Shown here piece after piece: positions 1 through 8,322 of a stretch of DNA of 64,000 nt. Source of the DNA: Haliscomenobacter sp. (GTDB lineage: Bacteria > Bacteroidota > Bacteroidia > Chitinophagales > Saprospiraceae); NCBI GenBank assembly GCA_016707205.1, contig JADJHZ010000013.1, positions 62,001-126,000 of the forward strand, read 5' to 3'. The notes under the pieces were generated by a model. The model did not search any database and had not been told where the DNA came from. It saw only the letters and a program-made list of their open reading frames with translations. Both the position numbers and the translations under genes were made by a program. Positions within the stretch are counted from its first letter, which is position 1. Every line of letters begins with the position of its first letter.

Positions 1-414
1 GCGGAGGATTACATCACCAAGCCCTTTGACGAAGACGAACTGTTGTGCAAAATCGCCGTCGTCCTGCGCCGCAGGCAATCGCAGCCTCAGACTGAAACGC
101 CGGCCCGGTTTCGCATCGGCGATTACTCCTTTGATTATACCCGACAGGAACTCATCTACTGCGAGCAGGCGGAGCGGCTCACCGAGAAAGAAAACGAAGT
201 CTTGCGCCTCCTTTGCCTGCACCAAAACAGCATCCTTCGCCGCGACGACGCCGTGGAACGGATCTATGGAGAAAAAGACTATTTTCTGGGCCGCAGTTTC
301 GACGTATTCATCTCCCGCCTGCGCAAGCTCTTGCGGCACGACCCGCGCATCTCCATCGAAAACGTGTTCAAGGTAGGTTTCATCCTGAAGGTGACGGAAG
401 AGGGGGTGGAGTGA
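1..414 (+). CDS. Response regulator, OmpR/PhoB type (3' part only)
   Basis: The reading frame is open from base 1, so the gene starts outside the window. The first residues (AEDYITKPFDEDEL) are the end of a receiver domain, with the conserved Lys-Pro pair after alpha4/beta5. A winged-helix DNA-binding domain of the trans_reg_C type follows, with the typical LTEKENEVLRLL helix and a C-terminal hairpin ending in GFILKV. This is the DNA-binding half of a two-component system; the partner kinase is probably upstream of the window. The next gene is convergent and starts its 3' end only 20 bp away. Confidence 0.93.
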   Translation, partial: AEDYITKPFDEDELLCKIAVVLRRRQSQPQTETPARFRIGDYSFDYTRQELIYCEQAERLTEKENEVLRLLCLHQNSILRRDDAVERIYGEKDYFLGRSFDVFISRLRKLLRHDPRISIENVFKVGFILKVTEEGVE

Positions 415-434
415 GGAAGCGTAAAGGCATTCAG

Positions 435-2378
435 TTACAGGGCCACAAACTCCGTGCGGCGGTTGCGCTGGCGGTTTTCAGGGGTGGTGTTGGGCGCCAG
501 GGGCTGGCTTTCGCCGAAGCCGCGATAGCTCAGGCGGGCAGAGGCAATACCCTTTTCGATTAGATAGTCGTACACCGCTTTGGCTCTGCGGGTGGATAAG
601 TCCAGGTTGTCGGCTTCGGCGCCAACGTCGTCGGTATGGCCGTGGAGTTCGATGCGCATAGCAGGGTTGGATTCGAGCAGCCGGAAGAGGCGGTCGAGCT
701 CTGCGGTGGACGCAGGGCGCAATTCGGCGGAGCCGGTGGCGAAAAAGACATTGCGCAACACCACCGGAGGCGAGGAAGGGGTCTTATCTCCCGGAGGAGA
801 AGCTACCGCGGGTGCCGGGTACAGCAGGATTTCCACTTCATAGGGGGCGCCCGCTTCCCGCTGTTCGCGGAGTTCGTAATTTTCGGAGAAGAACAAATAC
901 CCTTTTTTCTCTACGGTGAAGGCGTAGTTCTCCCCCAAGGGCAGGCACACAAAAAACGAACCATCCTCCCAGGTGGAAAGCGAATCCTCCCGCAGGCCTC
1001 CTTCCAAGGAAGCGATCTGTACGGTAGCCTGTACCGGCGTTTTGGTTACCGCGTCTTTGACCACGCCCCGCACGTAAGTGACGGGGGTAGGCCGGGCTTC
1101 CGCATACAGATCAAACTCGTAAATATCCGTCACCGGCCTGCCCTGAGGCTCGGCCTGTTTTTGGTCTTTGGTAAACAGCGCTTTTTTGCCGTCGGCGCTG
1201 ACGATCAGCGCGCCTTCGTTGTCGAGGGTATTGATCGGATAGCCCAGATTTTGGGGTTTCTCCCATTCGCCGGCCGCATTCTTCCGGGAAAAGAACAGAT
1301 CAAACCCGCCCATGCCCGGGTGGCCTTTCGACATAAAATAGAGCGTGCGCCCATCGGGATGCAGGAAAGGGGCTTGATCGTCTTCGGCGGTGTTAATCGC
1401 CGGCCCGAGGTTCCGGGGCGTACTCCAGCGCCCATCGGGGAGGCGGTCGCTTTGCCACAGATCGTTGCCGCCAAACCCGCCGGGCCTGGTGGAGGCAAAA
1501 AGAAGGGTGTTCCCGTTGGCGGACAGCGTGGGTTGGGTTTCGTAGCCGGGGCTGTTGACCGGAGCGCGGAGGTTTCGCGGAGGGCTCCATTCCCCCTTGC
1601 TCCAGGTAGAGATGTACAGGTCGCAGCTTCCAAGCCCATCTCTTTGGTTGCAGGCCGTAAATACCAGCACCCGCCCGTCGGCCGAGAGGCAATGCGCCCC
1701 TTCGTTCACCGGCGTGTTGAGCTCTTCCAGAGGTTGCGGAGGCTGCCAGTCGTTCGTCTCGGGCGAGCGGAACGAAAAATAAAAATCCTCCTGGCCGTTC
1801 ACCACCCGGGTAAATACCAGGAGCTGGCCATCGGCGCTCAGGGAAGGAAGGTACTCGGGCAGCGGGGTATTGATAAAGGAATGGAGCGGCTGGGGCTGGA
1901 AGGGCACAGGGTTTTTCACCGCCTGGGCAGCAAAGCGGGTCTGTTCCAGCAGTTGGACGGCAAACGCTTTCTGGCGCTCGTTTTTTGGATTTTGGGCCAG
2001 GTAGGTTTCCAGTTTGGGGATGGCTTCTTCAAAGCGCCCCATTTCTCTCAGCGCCAGGGCGGTTTGGTACCAAATAGCCGGGCGGTAAAGGGAATCCAGG
2101 CTGAGCGCTTTTTCGTAGCAGGCAACGGTCGCTTCCCATTCCCGCCGTTCGCGATGCAGGTGTCCCAGATCGACCCAGGCGTCGTAATATTCCGGTGCGA
2201 CAACCAGGGCATCTTTCAGGAAGCGGATTGCCTGATCGGGGTCCTGGGCTTTTAATGCCGCTTCCGCTTTTTCGAAAAGCTTGACGGCCTTTGGAGGCGC
2301 GCCTGCAGGGTGCTGTCCAAAGAGGCTGAGCCCAAAGAGCAGAAAGAAACCGAAAGAAAAAAGAGACGTCAACCGCAT
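435..2378 (-). CDS. TPR / PD40 beta-propeller / OmpA-like outer-membrane protein
   Basis: Predicted 647-residue secreted protein. The ATG at 2378 is chosen because a clean signal peptide (MRLTSLFSFGFFLLFGLSLFGQ) follows it; an upstream in-frame ATG at 2420 would overlap the preceding gene by 8 bp. The order is TPR repeats (about residues 30-150), a run of WD40-like PD40 blades (about 170-405), a carboxypeptidase-regulatory-like beta domain (about 420-505), and a C-terminal OmpA domain with the peptidoglycan-binding pattern HGHTDD...NLDLSTRRA...NRRTEF. The protein probably anchors an outer-membrane or secretion-associated complex to peptidoglycan. The architecture is that of proteins encoded beside PorP/SprF and adhesin genes in T9SS bacteria. 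It is probably cotranscribed with the TPR gene upstream. Confidence 0.9.
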   Translation of the reverse strand: MRLTSLFSFGFFLLFGLSLFGQHPAGAPPKAVKLFEKAEAALKAQDPDQAIRFLKDALVVAPEYYDAWVDLGHLHRERREWEATVACYEKALSLDSLYRPAIWYQTALALREMGRFEEAIPKLETYLAQNPKNERQKAFAVQLLEQTRFAAQAVKNPVPFQPQPLHSFINTPLPEYLPSLSADGQLLVFTRVVNGQEDFYFSFRSPETNDWQPPQPLEELNTPVNEGAHCLSADGRVLVFTACNQRDGLGSCDLYISTWSKGEWSPPRNLRAPVNSPGYETQPTLSANGNTLLFASTRPGGFGGNDLWQSDRLPDGRWSTPRNLGPAINTAEDDQAPFLHPDGRTLYFMSKGHPGMGGFDLFFSRKNAAGEWEKPQNLGYPINTLDNEGALIVSADGKKALFTKDQKQAEPQGRPVTDIYEFDLYAEARPTPVTYVRGVVKDAVTKTPVQATVQIASLEGGLREDSLSTWEDGSFFVCLPLGENYAFTVEKKGYLFFSENYELREQREAGAPYEVEILLYPAPAVASPPGDKTPSSPPVVLRNVFFATGSAELRPASTAELDRLFRLLESNPAMRIELHGHTDDVGAEADNLDLSTRRAKAVYDYLIEKGIASARLSYRGFGESQPLAPNTTPENRQRNRRTEFVAL

Positions 2379-2412
2379 GGGCGTTGCTTTATCGGACAAC
2401 GCGCAGAGGAGC

Positions 2413-3435
2413 CTAGACATTGCTGGCAGATGCCAGCTTACGGGCGATTTTCTCCGATCCCTGGCTGGCGGCGGTATTCAGGTCTTTTCGGAATTCCTCT
2501 TTTTCGGTTTTTTGAAGCGCCAAGTCCCGGTGATGCAAGCGGTCGGCAAGGGAAAGGTTGTCCTTGCCCGATTCAATCTCGACTGCCTGGTTGAAGGCTT
2601 CGGCTGCTTCCTGGAACTTGGAAAGCCCGAACAAGGTGCGTCCAAAGTTGTGAAGGGCCTTTCGCCGCCATCCGAAGTTGGGGTCGTCTTTTTTGAAAAC
2701 CCGCTTGGAGAACAGGCGGAGTTCCTGTTCGGCCAGCGCGTACTCCTCGCGTTCCAGATGGGATTCGCCTTTGAGGCGCCGGGCTTTCCAGTAAATAGGC
2801 TGGTGGGGAATGGACGATTTCAACGCCATTTCCAGATCTTCCAACGCGGTGGCGAACTGCCGTTGGGTCATGCGCACGAGCGCTCTTCCCACGAAGGCGT
2901 CCGGATTATTCGGGTTGAGGTCTATGCTCTTGGAGAAGTCGTAGATGGCATCCTCCAGGTTGTTCAACAGGAAGTTGACATGCCCGCGGCGCTCATAAGC
3001 CAAGCCGTGGCGTTCGAATTTTTCGATCGCCTGGCTCAGGGCTTCTTTCGCCTCGCCCTGCTTGCCTTCGGTGAGCAATTCCCGTCCCAGAAGGAAAGAC
3101 TGAACCGCCGATTTGTCGCAACGGGGCTCCAGCACCATGTGTTCCAGCATCAGTCCATTGTCGAGTTTCCACATGCTAATGCTGCCCGATACGGCGTATT
3201 GCACGACCATTTCCAGGATGCTGACCGTATTGCGCCAGGTTTTATCCCCCGACTGGACCGTCAGCCTGGGGATGCTGAGCACCGTGGTTTCTGCAGGAAA
3301 GATGTCTTCCTGCTTCAGGAATACGTCGTTCCTGTAGTACGTTTCCAGGCGCTGCTGGTACGATTGCGTCATCCTGTGAAAGCTTCTGGCATTGCCGAAC
3401 TCCAAATGGCCGGACACAATAATCTTGTAATTCAT
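2413..3435 (-). CDS. TPR-repeat protein, function unknown
   Basis: Predicted 340-residue protein without an evident signal peptide. The first 110 residues are a segment I do not recognise; from about residue 115 to 300 there are tetratricopeptide repeats (for example AYERRGHVNFLLNNLEDAIYD and DAFVGRALVRMTQRQFATAL). The C-terminus is charged. The stop lies 34 bp before the chosen start of the OmpA/PD40 gene, which suggests an operon. A scaffold role is inferred only from the TPRs. Confidence 0.85.
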   Translation of the reverse strand: MNYKIIVSGHLEFGNARSFHRMTQSYQQRLETYYRNDVFLKQEDIFPAETTVLSIPRLTVQSGDKTWRNTVSILEMVVQYAVSGSISMWKLDNGLMLEHMVLEPRCDKSAVQSFLLGRELLTEGKQGEAKEALSQAIEKFERHGLAYERRGHVNFLLNNLEDAIYDFSKSIDLNPNNPDAFVGRALVRMTQRQFATALEDLEMALKSSIPHQPIYWKARRLKGESHLEREEYALAEQELRLFSKRVFKKDDPNFGWRRKALHNFGRTLFGLSKFQEAAEAFNQAVEIESGKDNLSLADRLHHRDLALQKTEKEEFRKDLNTAASQGSEKIARKLASASNV

Positions 3436-3479
3436 AGCCGTAGCGTTTGTATGTCGTTTAATAGCCTCTCTGTCTTCGC

Positions 3480-3487
3480 CAAAAATA
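3480..3487 (-). promoter_or_regulatory. Candidate Bacteroidota -7 box for the TPR/OmpA pair
   Basis: Read on the minus strand this is TATTTTTG, a match to TAnnTTTG, 45 bp upstream of the TPR gene start. No TTTG lies at the usual distance upstream, so support is partial. Confidence 0.4.
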
Positions 3488-3975
3488 CAGGTGCGCGCAA
3501 ACCCCTGCGGAAGAGTCGGAGAAAGGTCTTTTAAAAGAACCTCACCCGGATGTCCCGCCGAAAGGCGCCAATGCGCTTTCTGGAGCGAAGCGTTAGCAGC
3601 CTGGGGCTTTTCGCTCCAGATTCGTCAAAAAACGAACCCAATTCTAAAGGTATATTATCCTGCTTTCCCTCTTCGCGGCCGGGAGGCCGCGATCCTGTTG
3701 AGCTTCGAAAAAAGCTCCCCCAAAATCTGTTAGTGACGTAAATACAAAGATCGCTCCTTTTATTTAATCTGTCAAGTAAAAAGCGAAAATAACATCCACA
3801 TGTTTTCCACAGTTACTAACAAAAGGGATGTTGGGAAGCGGCTTTTTTGAAAACACCTTGTTATTTTGGATGAATGGACCTGCTGAAGCAAAAACGTTCC
3901 TGTTTTACTAAAAAGGGCAAAGAAAAATGGCATTGCCATACAGGGGAACAAAAAAAGCGCTTAAGGTCAGGCGTT
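3488..3975. other. Structured intergenic region, no credible gene
   Basis: About 490 bp between the radical SAM stop and the TPR gene promoter. It holds two clear inverted repeats: a 10-bp stem CTGGAGCGAA/TTCGCTCCAG (3580-3589 with 3610-3619), and a perfect 8-bp stem TCGCGGCC/GGCCGCGA with a GGGA loop (3673-3692). The open frames here have composition unlike the neighbouring proteins and I do not call them. Confidence 0.5.
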
Positions 3976-5001
3976 TCAAGCCCAGATTTTGCTCCCTTCG
4001 GTACAATTGGTACAGATATCGATCTGATTTCTTCCTTTCAGCAAGGCACTGCGGAAATCCTGGTAACGCATCCCGGTCCAGATGGACCGGAAGGGATCGT
4101 TTTTCAGGTCGCCCAGCCGGTGGGTAGCGTCCTTGTCAAAACAACAAGGAACGACAAGCCCGTCCCAGGTGATGACGCAGGCATGCCACATTTTCCAACA
4201 GTGGTTCAGGAGTTTATTTTTGATGCGGAACGTACCGTCGGGAAGCTTCCGGTAGCGGGAGTACTGTTCCTGAATCGGGATAAGGGGGCTTCCTTTTTGA
4301 TAGTCGTAAATCTGAGCGGTTTTGAGACGTACTTCATCTACGCCAATCTCCCTGGCCAGACGGTAAATTTCCGGGATTTGCGCTTCGTTGGGGCGGACGA
4401 CCAAAAACTGAAATACAATATGGGGTTTGGAGGACTTGAGCTTTCGTTTCCATGCGATAACGTTTTTTGCCCCCTGAAGCACGACGTCCAGCTTCCCGCC
4501 TATCCGATACGCCTCATACACGTCCTGCGTGGCGCCATCCACCGAGATGATGAGCCGGTCGAGCCCGGATTCCACCGTTCGGCGAGCGTTTTCTTCATTG
4601 AGAAAATGCCCGTTGGTTGACGTAATGGTATACAGGCCTTTCTGAGCGGCATACGACGCCATGTCCAAAAAGGCGGGATTGATGTAAGGTTCTCCCTGAA
4701 AGTAAAAGATCAGATAAAACAATTCCCGGTAAAGATGGTCGATAGTGGAGCGGAAGAAATCTTCGCGCAGGTTGCCGGTAGGCCTGGAAAACGCGCGCAG
4801 CCCACTGGGGCATTCCGGACACCGGAGGTTGCAGGCCGTAGTCGGCTCGAAGGAAATGGCTAGGGGCAAACCCCAAATGACCGGACGTTTCCGCATCCTG
4901 CTGTAATAATACGACAACAAGACCTTGCAGGCATTGACAACCCGGCGCATGCGCAACTTGCGGAGGAAATTCAGGGTATCTGCGGCATAGAACCGGGGCA
5001 T
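3976..5001 (-). CDS. Radical SAM / SPASM domain protein
   Basis: Predicted 341-residue cytosolic Fe-S enzyme. The radical SAM CxxxCxxC motif is C57/C61/C64 (TACNLRCPEC). Downstream come an FYFQGEP segment and a glycine/aspartate-rich ISVDGA strand. The C-terminal region carries further cysteines (HCWKMWHAC, VVPCCFD, CTNC), which fits a SPASM domain holding auxiliary clusters. Family members modify peptides or small molecules after generating a 5'-deoxyadenosyl radical. No precursor-peptide gene or dedicated transporter is adjacent, so the substrate is unknown. A heptamer repeat array sits 3 bp upstream of the start codon. Confidence 0.88.
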   Translation of the reverse strand: MPRFYAADTLNFLRKLRMRRVVNACKVLLSYYYSRMRKRPVIWGLPLAISFEPTTACNLRCPECPSGLRAFSRPTGNLREDFFRSTIDHLYRELFYLIFYFQGEPYINPAFLDMASYAAQKGLYTITSTNGHFLNEENARRTVESGLDRLIISVDGATQDVYEAYRIGGKLDVVLQGAKNVIAWKRKLKSSKPHIVFQFLVVRPNEAQIPEIYRLAREIGVDEVRLKTAQIYDYQKGSPLIPIQEQYSRYRKLPDGTFRIKNKLLNHCWKMWHACVITWDGLVVPCCFDKDATHRLGDLKNDPFRSIWTGMRYQDFRSALLKGRNQIDICTNCTEGSKIWA

Positions 5002-5004
5002 AGA

Positions 5005-5046
5005 GGTTGGTGGTTAGTGGTTAGTGGTTAGTGGTTGGTGGTTAGG
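5005..5046. repeat. Heptamer tandem array (GGTTRGT)x6
   Basis: Six consecutive 7-mers GGTTGGT, GGTTAGT, GGTTAGT, GGTTAGT, GGTTGGT, GGTTAGG directly upstream of the radical SAM start codon. A reverse-complement copy of the same heptamer lies at 5260-5283, so the two arrays bracket this intergenic region as inverted repeats. Confidence 0.85.
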
Positions 5047-5066
5047 GCGTTTTGGGGCTGACAGAT

Positions 5067-5135
5067 GTAACCGCCAAATTTATTTGGCGGCAGCATGGAA
5101 AAACGGAACTCTGGCCAAATAAATTTGGCCGTTAC
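5067..5135. repeat. BIME-like pair of inverted hairpin repeats
   Basis: Two near-identical palindromic units face each other. The left unit (5067-5090) is GTAA followed by a 9-bp stem CCGCCAAAT/ATTTGGCGG with a TT loop. The right unit (5113-5135) is an 8-bp stem GGCCAAAT/ATTTGGCC followed by GTTAC. The right unit is the reverse complement of the left apart from about two positions, with 22 bp between them. This is the layout of REP/BIME elements; no transposase is present locally. Confidence 0.7.
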
Positions 5136-5259
5136 AAGAGCGGCTAACCGGCAGATGCCTAAAATATTCGGTATTTACTTTGTTTATAATCACCTGATAA
5201 TATATTTTTTAAGCAAAAAAGGATATATTTTTTTGCGCCAATTTCTGAAATAAAACTCC

Positions 5260-5283
5260 CTAACCACCAACCACCAACCACTA
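5260..5283. repeat. Inverted heptamer array touching the OmpA stop codon
   Basis: Reverse-complement copies of the GGTTGGT heptamer (ACCAACC units). The last bases include the TAG stop of the minus-strand OmpA gene at 5281-5283. Confidence 0.75.
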
Positions 5284-7323
5284 TTTATTAAAGTCGTCCG
5301 ACTCGTCGATTTTCAGGACTTTCACCTCGGTTCTCCGGTTGAACTGGTATTCGCTCTCGGAGCAGTTGACTCCGTCGACACAGCCGTTTCGAGGCTGAGT
5401 CTCCCCGTAGCCAACCGCTTTGATCCGGCTGGGGCCGATTCCGCGGTTGATCAGGAAGGTTTTGGCTGCTTCTGCTCTTTCCTTGGACAAGCTGAGGTTG
5501 TATTCTGCCGAGCCTCTGCAATCGGTATGCGCTCCGAGTTCGATTTCCAGGCTTGGGTACAGGTTCATCAAGCGAGCGAGTGCCTCCAGGTCGCGGGCCT
5601 GACCAGAGCGGATCACCGATTTGTTAAAATCGTAGTAAATGTTATCCAACACGATAACGGTCCCCTCCGCAATAGGCTTTCCAGGAGTGGCTGGAGGGAT
5701 GGATTCTTTTTCAGGCGTACCGGCAGGTACGCCTTCTTCCATCTTGAGATTCACGGTAAACGACCGGCTACCCCGAACATTCACCAGCGAAACTTGAGTC
5801 TGATAGTCTTTATACCCTTCTTTTTTTCCAACCAGCGTATAGGAGCAGCCCAAATCCAGGCAATACTCGTAGGCGCCGTCGATATTGGATTGAACCCACT
5901 GCTCTTTGCCGTCGCAGGAGCTCTTGATCAGTATTCGGGCATTGGGAATTGGGACACCTGGTCCTTCCGCAACAACCACTCCCCGTAGCTCGATACAGTT
6001 GCTTCGCTCCAGCGAAATGTTGAGCGGAGCGCCCGGTTCGGCAGATTCAGGCGAAAAGGGAACTTCCACCGTTTTGTACCCGTCTTTGGCAGCCAGGATG
6101 ACATAATCCCTAAGAGGCGTCATTTGGAGGATGGCGTCCCCGGAGCGGCCGGTCAGGGCATCGGGTTCGCCAAGGGACACGAGGGGCTTGCGCACCATGT
6201 TCAATTCCAGCCCTTCTGCGCTGGGCGTAAGTTCTACGTTATACGCGGAATCATTCTTAATGCTTCCGTCCGGGGCCCGCTCAAACAAGAAGACCGAAAC
6301 CCCGGAAGCTGGAAAATTGCTGCCTACGTCCAGGACGTTGACCCTCAGCGTAAACAATTCGGGCGTACGAACTCCTTGAAGGCCGGTTGGCGCTTCGAAT
6401 AAATAAATATCATCCCTGCCCATTCCTTCTCTCCGGTTGGAAGAGAAGTAACCCCTCAGGCCTTTGTTGTCTTTCAGTATAATTCCAAAGTCATCGGATG
6501 GAGAATTCAGCGGTTCTCCCAGGTTAGCGAGCTTTCCCCAAACGGAAGCGCCGATATCAATGGAGAACATATCCAGCCCGCCTAATCCCCGATGCCCATT
6601 GGAAGCAAAAAACAAGGTCCCGCTCTCGTGCATAAACGGGAAGGCTTCTTCTTTGATGGTATTGATCTCCGGACCCAGGTTGATGGGGTCCGACCAGGTC
6701 GTTCCGATGCGCTCCACCAGGTAAATGTCCATCCCCCCATATCCGCCGGGCATATTGGAAGCAAAGAAAAGCCGGGTCCCATCGGGACTAAGCGCAGGGT
6801 GCATGCAGGAAAACGAATCCTGGTTGAACGGCAATTCCCGTACGTTTTCCCAGTCGTAAATTCCCCGGGTCGCTTCGTAAATCTTGAGCACGACTTTTCC
6901 GCTTTTATCTGCTTTACTTACGCCCTGGGTTTGGTTGCTTCGGGTAAAGAAGAGGGTGTTTTCGTCCCGATCAAAGCTCACGGGGCCTTCGTGCAATGCC
7001 GAGTTGATCTCAATGGAAAAAGCCTGAGGTCGCTGTGGAACACCCTGGCGGTCAAAGGGCGCGTAAAACAGTTCAAAAAACGGCTCCCCCGTGCCCGGGT
7101 CGATCCGTCCTCCCTTGAACCGGGAACTGACAAAGACCAGCCCATCGGCGTAGAAGGTTGGGGAGAAATCGAAGGTGTTGGAATTCACCCCGGTAAGGTT
7201 TTCGACAACCACCTTATTGCTGTCCAGGTTGAGCCGGCGCCCTTTGTTCTGCCCGAAAACGGCTACCAGCGCCAAAAGAAACCATCCGGTTAAAACCACT
7301 TTCGCCTGCCTCATTTCAGTCAT
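5281..7323 (-). CDS. PD40 / OmpA family outer-membrane protein of the adhesin operon
   Basis: Predicted 680 residues with a signal peptide ending near VAVFGQ; an ATG at codon 4 is an equally good start. PD40-type beta-propeller blades run from about residue 55 to 320 (FDFSPTFYADGLVFVSSR, HPALSPDGTRLFFASN). Carboxypeptidase-regulatory-like beta domains occupy about 430-535. An OmpA peptidoglycan-binding domain covers about 560-672 (IYYDFNKSVIR, ELGAHTDCRGSAEYN, FNRRTEVKVL). It is the third gene of a PorP/SprF-adhesin operon, 24 bp after PorP. Its likely role is to fasten the surface-protein export or anchoring complex to the cell wall. Confidence 0.93.
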   Translation of the reverse strand: MTEMRQAKVVLTGWFLLALVAVFGQNKGRRLNLDSNKVVVENLTGVNSNTFDFSPTFYADGLVFVSSRFKGGRIDPGTGEPFFELFYAPFDRQGVPQRPQAFSIEINSALHEGPVSFDRDENTLFFTRSNQTQGVSKADKSGKVVLKIYEATRGIYDWENVRELPFNQDSFSCMHPALSPDGTRLFFASNMPGGYGGMDIYLVERIGTTWSDPINLGPEINTIKEEAFPFMHESGTLFFASNGHRGLGGLDMFSIDIGASVWGKLANLGEPLNSPSDDFGIILKDNKGLRGYFSSNRREGMGRDDIYLFEAPTGLQGVRTPELFTLRVNVLDVGSNFPASGVSVFLFERAPDGSIKNDSAYNVELTPSAEGLELNMVRKPLVSLGEPDALTGRSGDAILQMTPLRDYVILAAKDGYKTVEVPFSPESAEPGAPLNISLERSNCIELRGVVVAEGPGVPIPNARILIKSSCDGKEQWVQSNIDGAYEYCLDLGCSYTLVGKKEGYKDYQTQVSLVNVRGSRSFTVNLKMEEGVPAGTPEKESIPPATPGKPIAEGTVIVLDNIYYDFNKSVIRSGQARDLEALARLMNLYPSLEIELGAHTDCRGSAEYNLSLSKERAEAAKTFLINRGIGPSRIKAVGYGETQPRNGCVDGVNCSESEYQFNRRTEVKVLKIDESDDFNK

Positions 7324-7347
7324 TTTTTCTGCCAGGACTATGCGCTT

Positions 7348-8304
7348 CTAGAAAAAGAACCGCGGGCTATCGTAGATGCCTCCTTCCGATTTTCCCGCCA
7401 GCATAAAACGCAAAACGCCTTCGATGCTGCCGCTGTTATACCTCCTCAAATCGGAAAGCGTCGTATCGTACGACATCCCAAACAGCAGCTTATCGCTTAA
7501 TTGAATGCCCATCAAAAAGGACAGGGATTCTCCCAATCCTTTTTCTTTCGATCCACCCAACCGGTAAGAGGTTCCGACGGTAAACCGATCCAGGATGAGC
7601 AGGTTCAGGTTGATGTCCGCGTCAAATGGAGCGCCTTTGACGTATTTGAACAAAGCCTGCGGCTGGAGGGCGAGGTTGTCGCTCAACCGGGCGATAAACC
7701 CCGTCATCAAATAGGCGTGGGTCACTTCCCGGGCGATAGTTCCCTGATCGTCGTTGAGATCGATATTTACATTCAACAGCCGGGGGACGGACAGGCCGAA
7801 GTAAAAGTTTTCCGCGTTATAATATAATCCAGCTCCGAAATTAGGTACGAACTTGCTCTGCAGGTTATTCGGGATGGCGCCATCCTGATCGATGGGCTGG
7901 GTGCCCCGGAGTTTTCCGTAATCCGTTCGGATCAATCGGGCGGACCCTTGCAAACCCAGGTGCAAAAACCCTCGGGGCGCCCGGATGCGGTAGGAATAGG
8001 CGGTTTCCAGGGTGTAATTAGACGTTACGCCTATGGTTTGACGAAGCATATTGGCCCCGATACCCAGGTTGTTGTTCCAAACCGGTATGGAAAAAGAGAT
8101 CAGTTGGGTCTCCGGCGCCCCATCCAGCCCGATCCACTGGGTCCGGACCAGCGTGGAAATGGAAATGCCTCCTGAACTTCCGGCATAGGCCGGGTTGAGT
8201 CCCAGTTTGTACTGCATAAATTGCGTGTACTGCTCCTCTTGCTGAGCGAATAGCGAGGAGACCATCCCCCCCGCAATTGCTATTGAAACAAGCCAACGTC
8301 TCAT
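7348..8304 (-). CDS. PorP/SprF family T9SS-associated outer-membrane protein
   Basis: Predicted 318-residue beta-barrel with a signal peptide ending at about VSSLFAQQ. It shows the family's N-terminal signature (QYTQFMQYKLGLNPAYAGSS, RTQWIGLDGAPETQ) and its final strand ending in an aromatic cluster (PRFFF). PorP/SprF proteins help secrete or anchor partner adhesins at the outer membrane, as SprF does for SprB in Flavobacterium. The position directly after the giant adhesin gene (18-bp gap) makes that adhesin the probable client. Confidence 0.95.
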   Translation of the reverse strand: MRRWLVSIAIAGGMVSSLFAQQEEQYTQFMQYKLGLNPAYAGSSGGISISTLVRTQWIGLDGAPETQLISFSIPVWNNNLGIGANMLRQTIGVTSNYTLETAYSYRIRAPRGFLHLGLQGSARLIRTDYGKLRGTQPIDQDGAIPNNLQSKFVPNFGAGLYYNAENFYFGLSVPRLLNVNIDLNDDQGTIAREVTHAYLMTGFIARLSDNLALQPQALFKYVKGAPFDADINLNLLILDRFTVGTSYRLGGSKEKGLGESLSFLMGIQLSDKLLFGMSYDTTLSDLRRYNSGSIEGVLRFMLAGKSEGGIYDSPRFFF

Positions 8305-8322
8305 CGATCAGGATTTTAACCG

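Noticed and set aside
636..2255. 539-codon open frame on the plus strand
   Set aside because: Antisense to the OmpA/PD40 gene; GC-rich composition and no recognisable domain.
3491..3733. Possible 80-residue gene in the 3.5-kb gap
   Set aside because: Overlaps two hairpins, has no family resemblance and no promoter.
3803..3811. TTTTCCACA, a match to the DnaA-box consensus
   Set aside because: Single site without further boxes, AT-rich unwinding region or dnaA/dnaN neighbours, so not an origin.
5005..5283. CRISPR-like repetition
   Set aside because: Units of 7 bp are contiguous without spacers, and no cas genes occur in the window.
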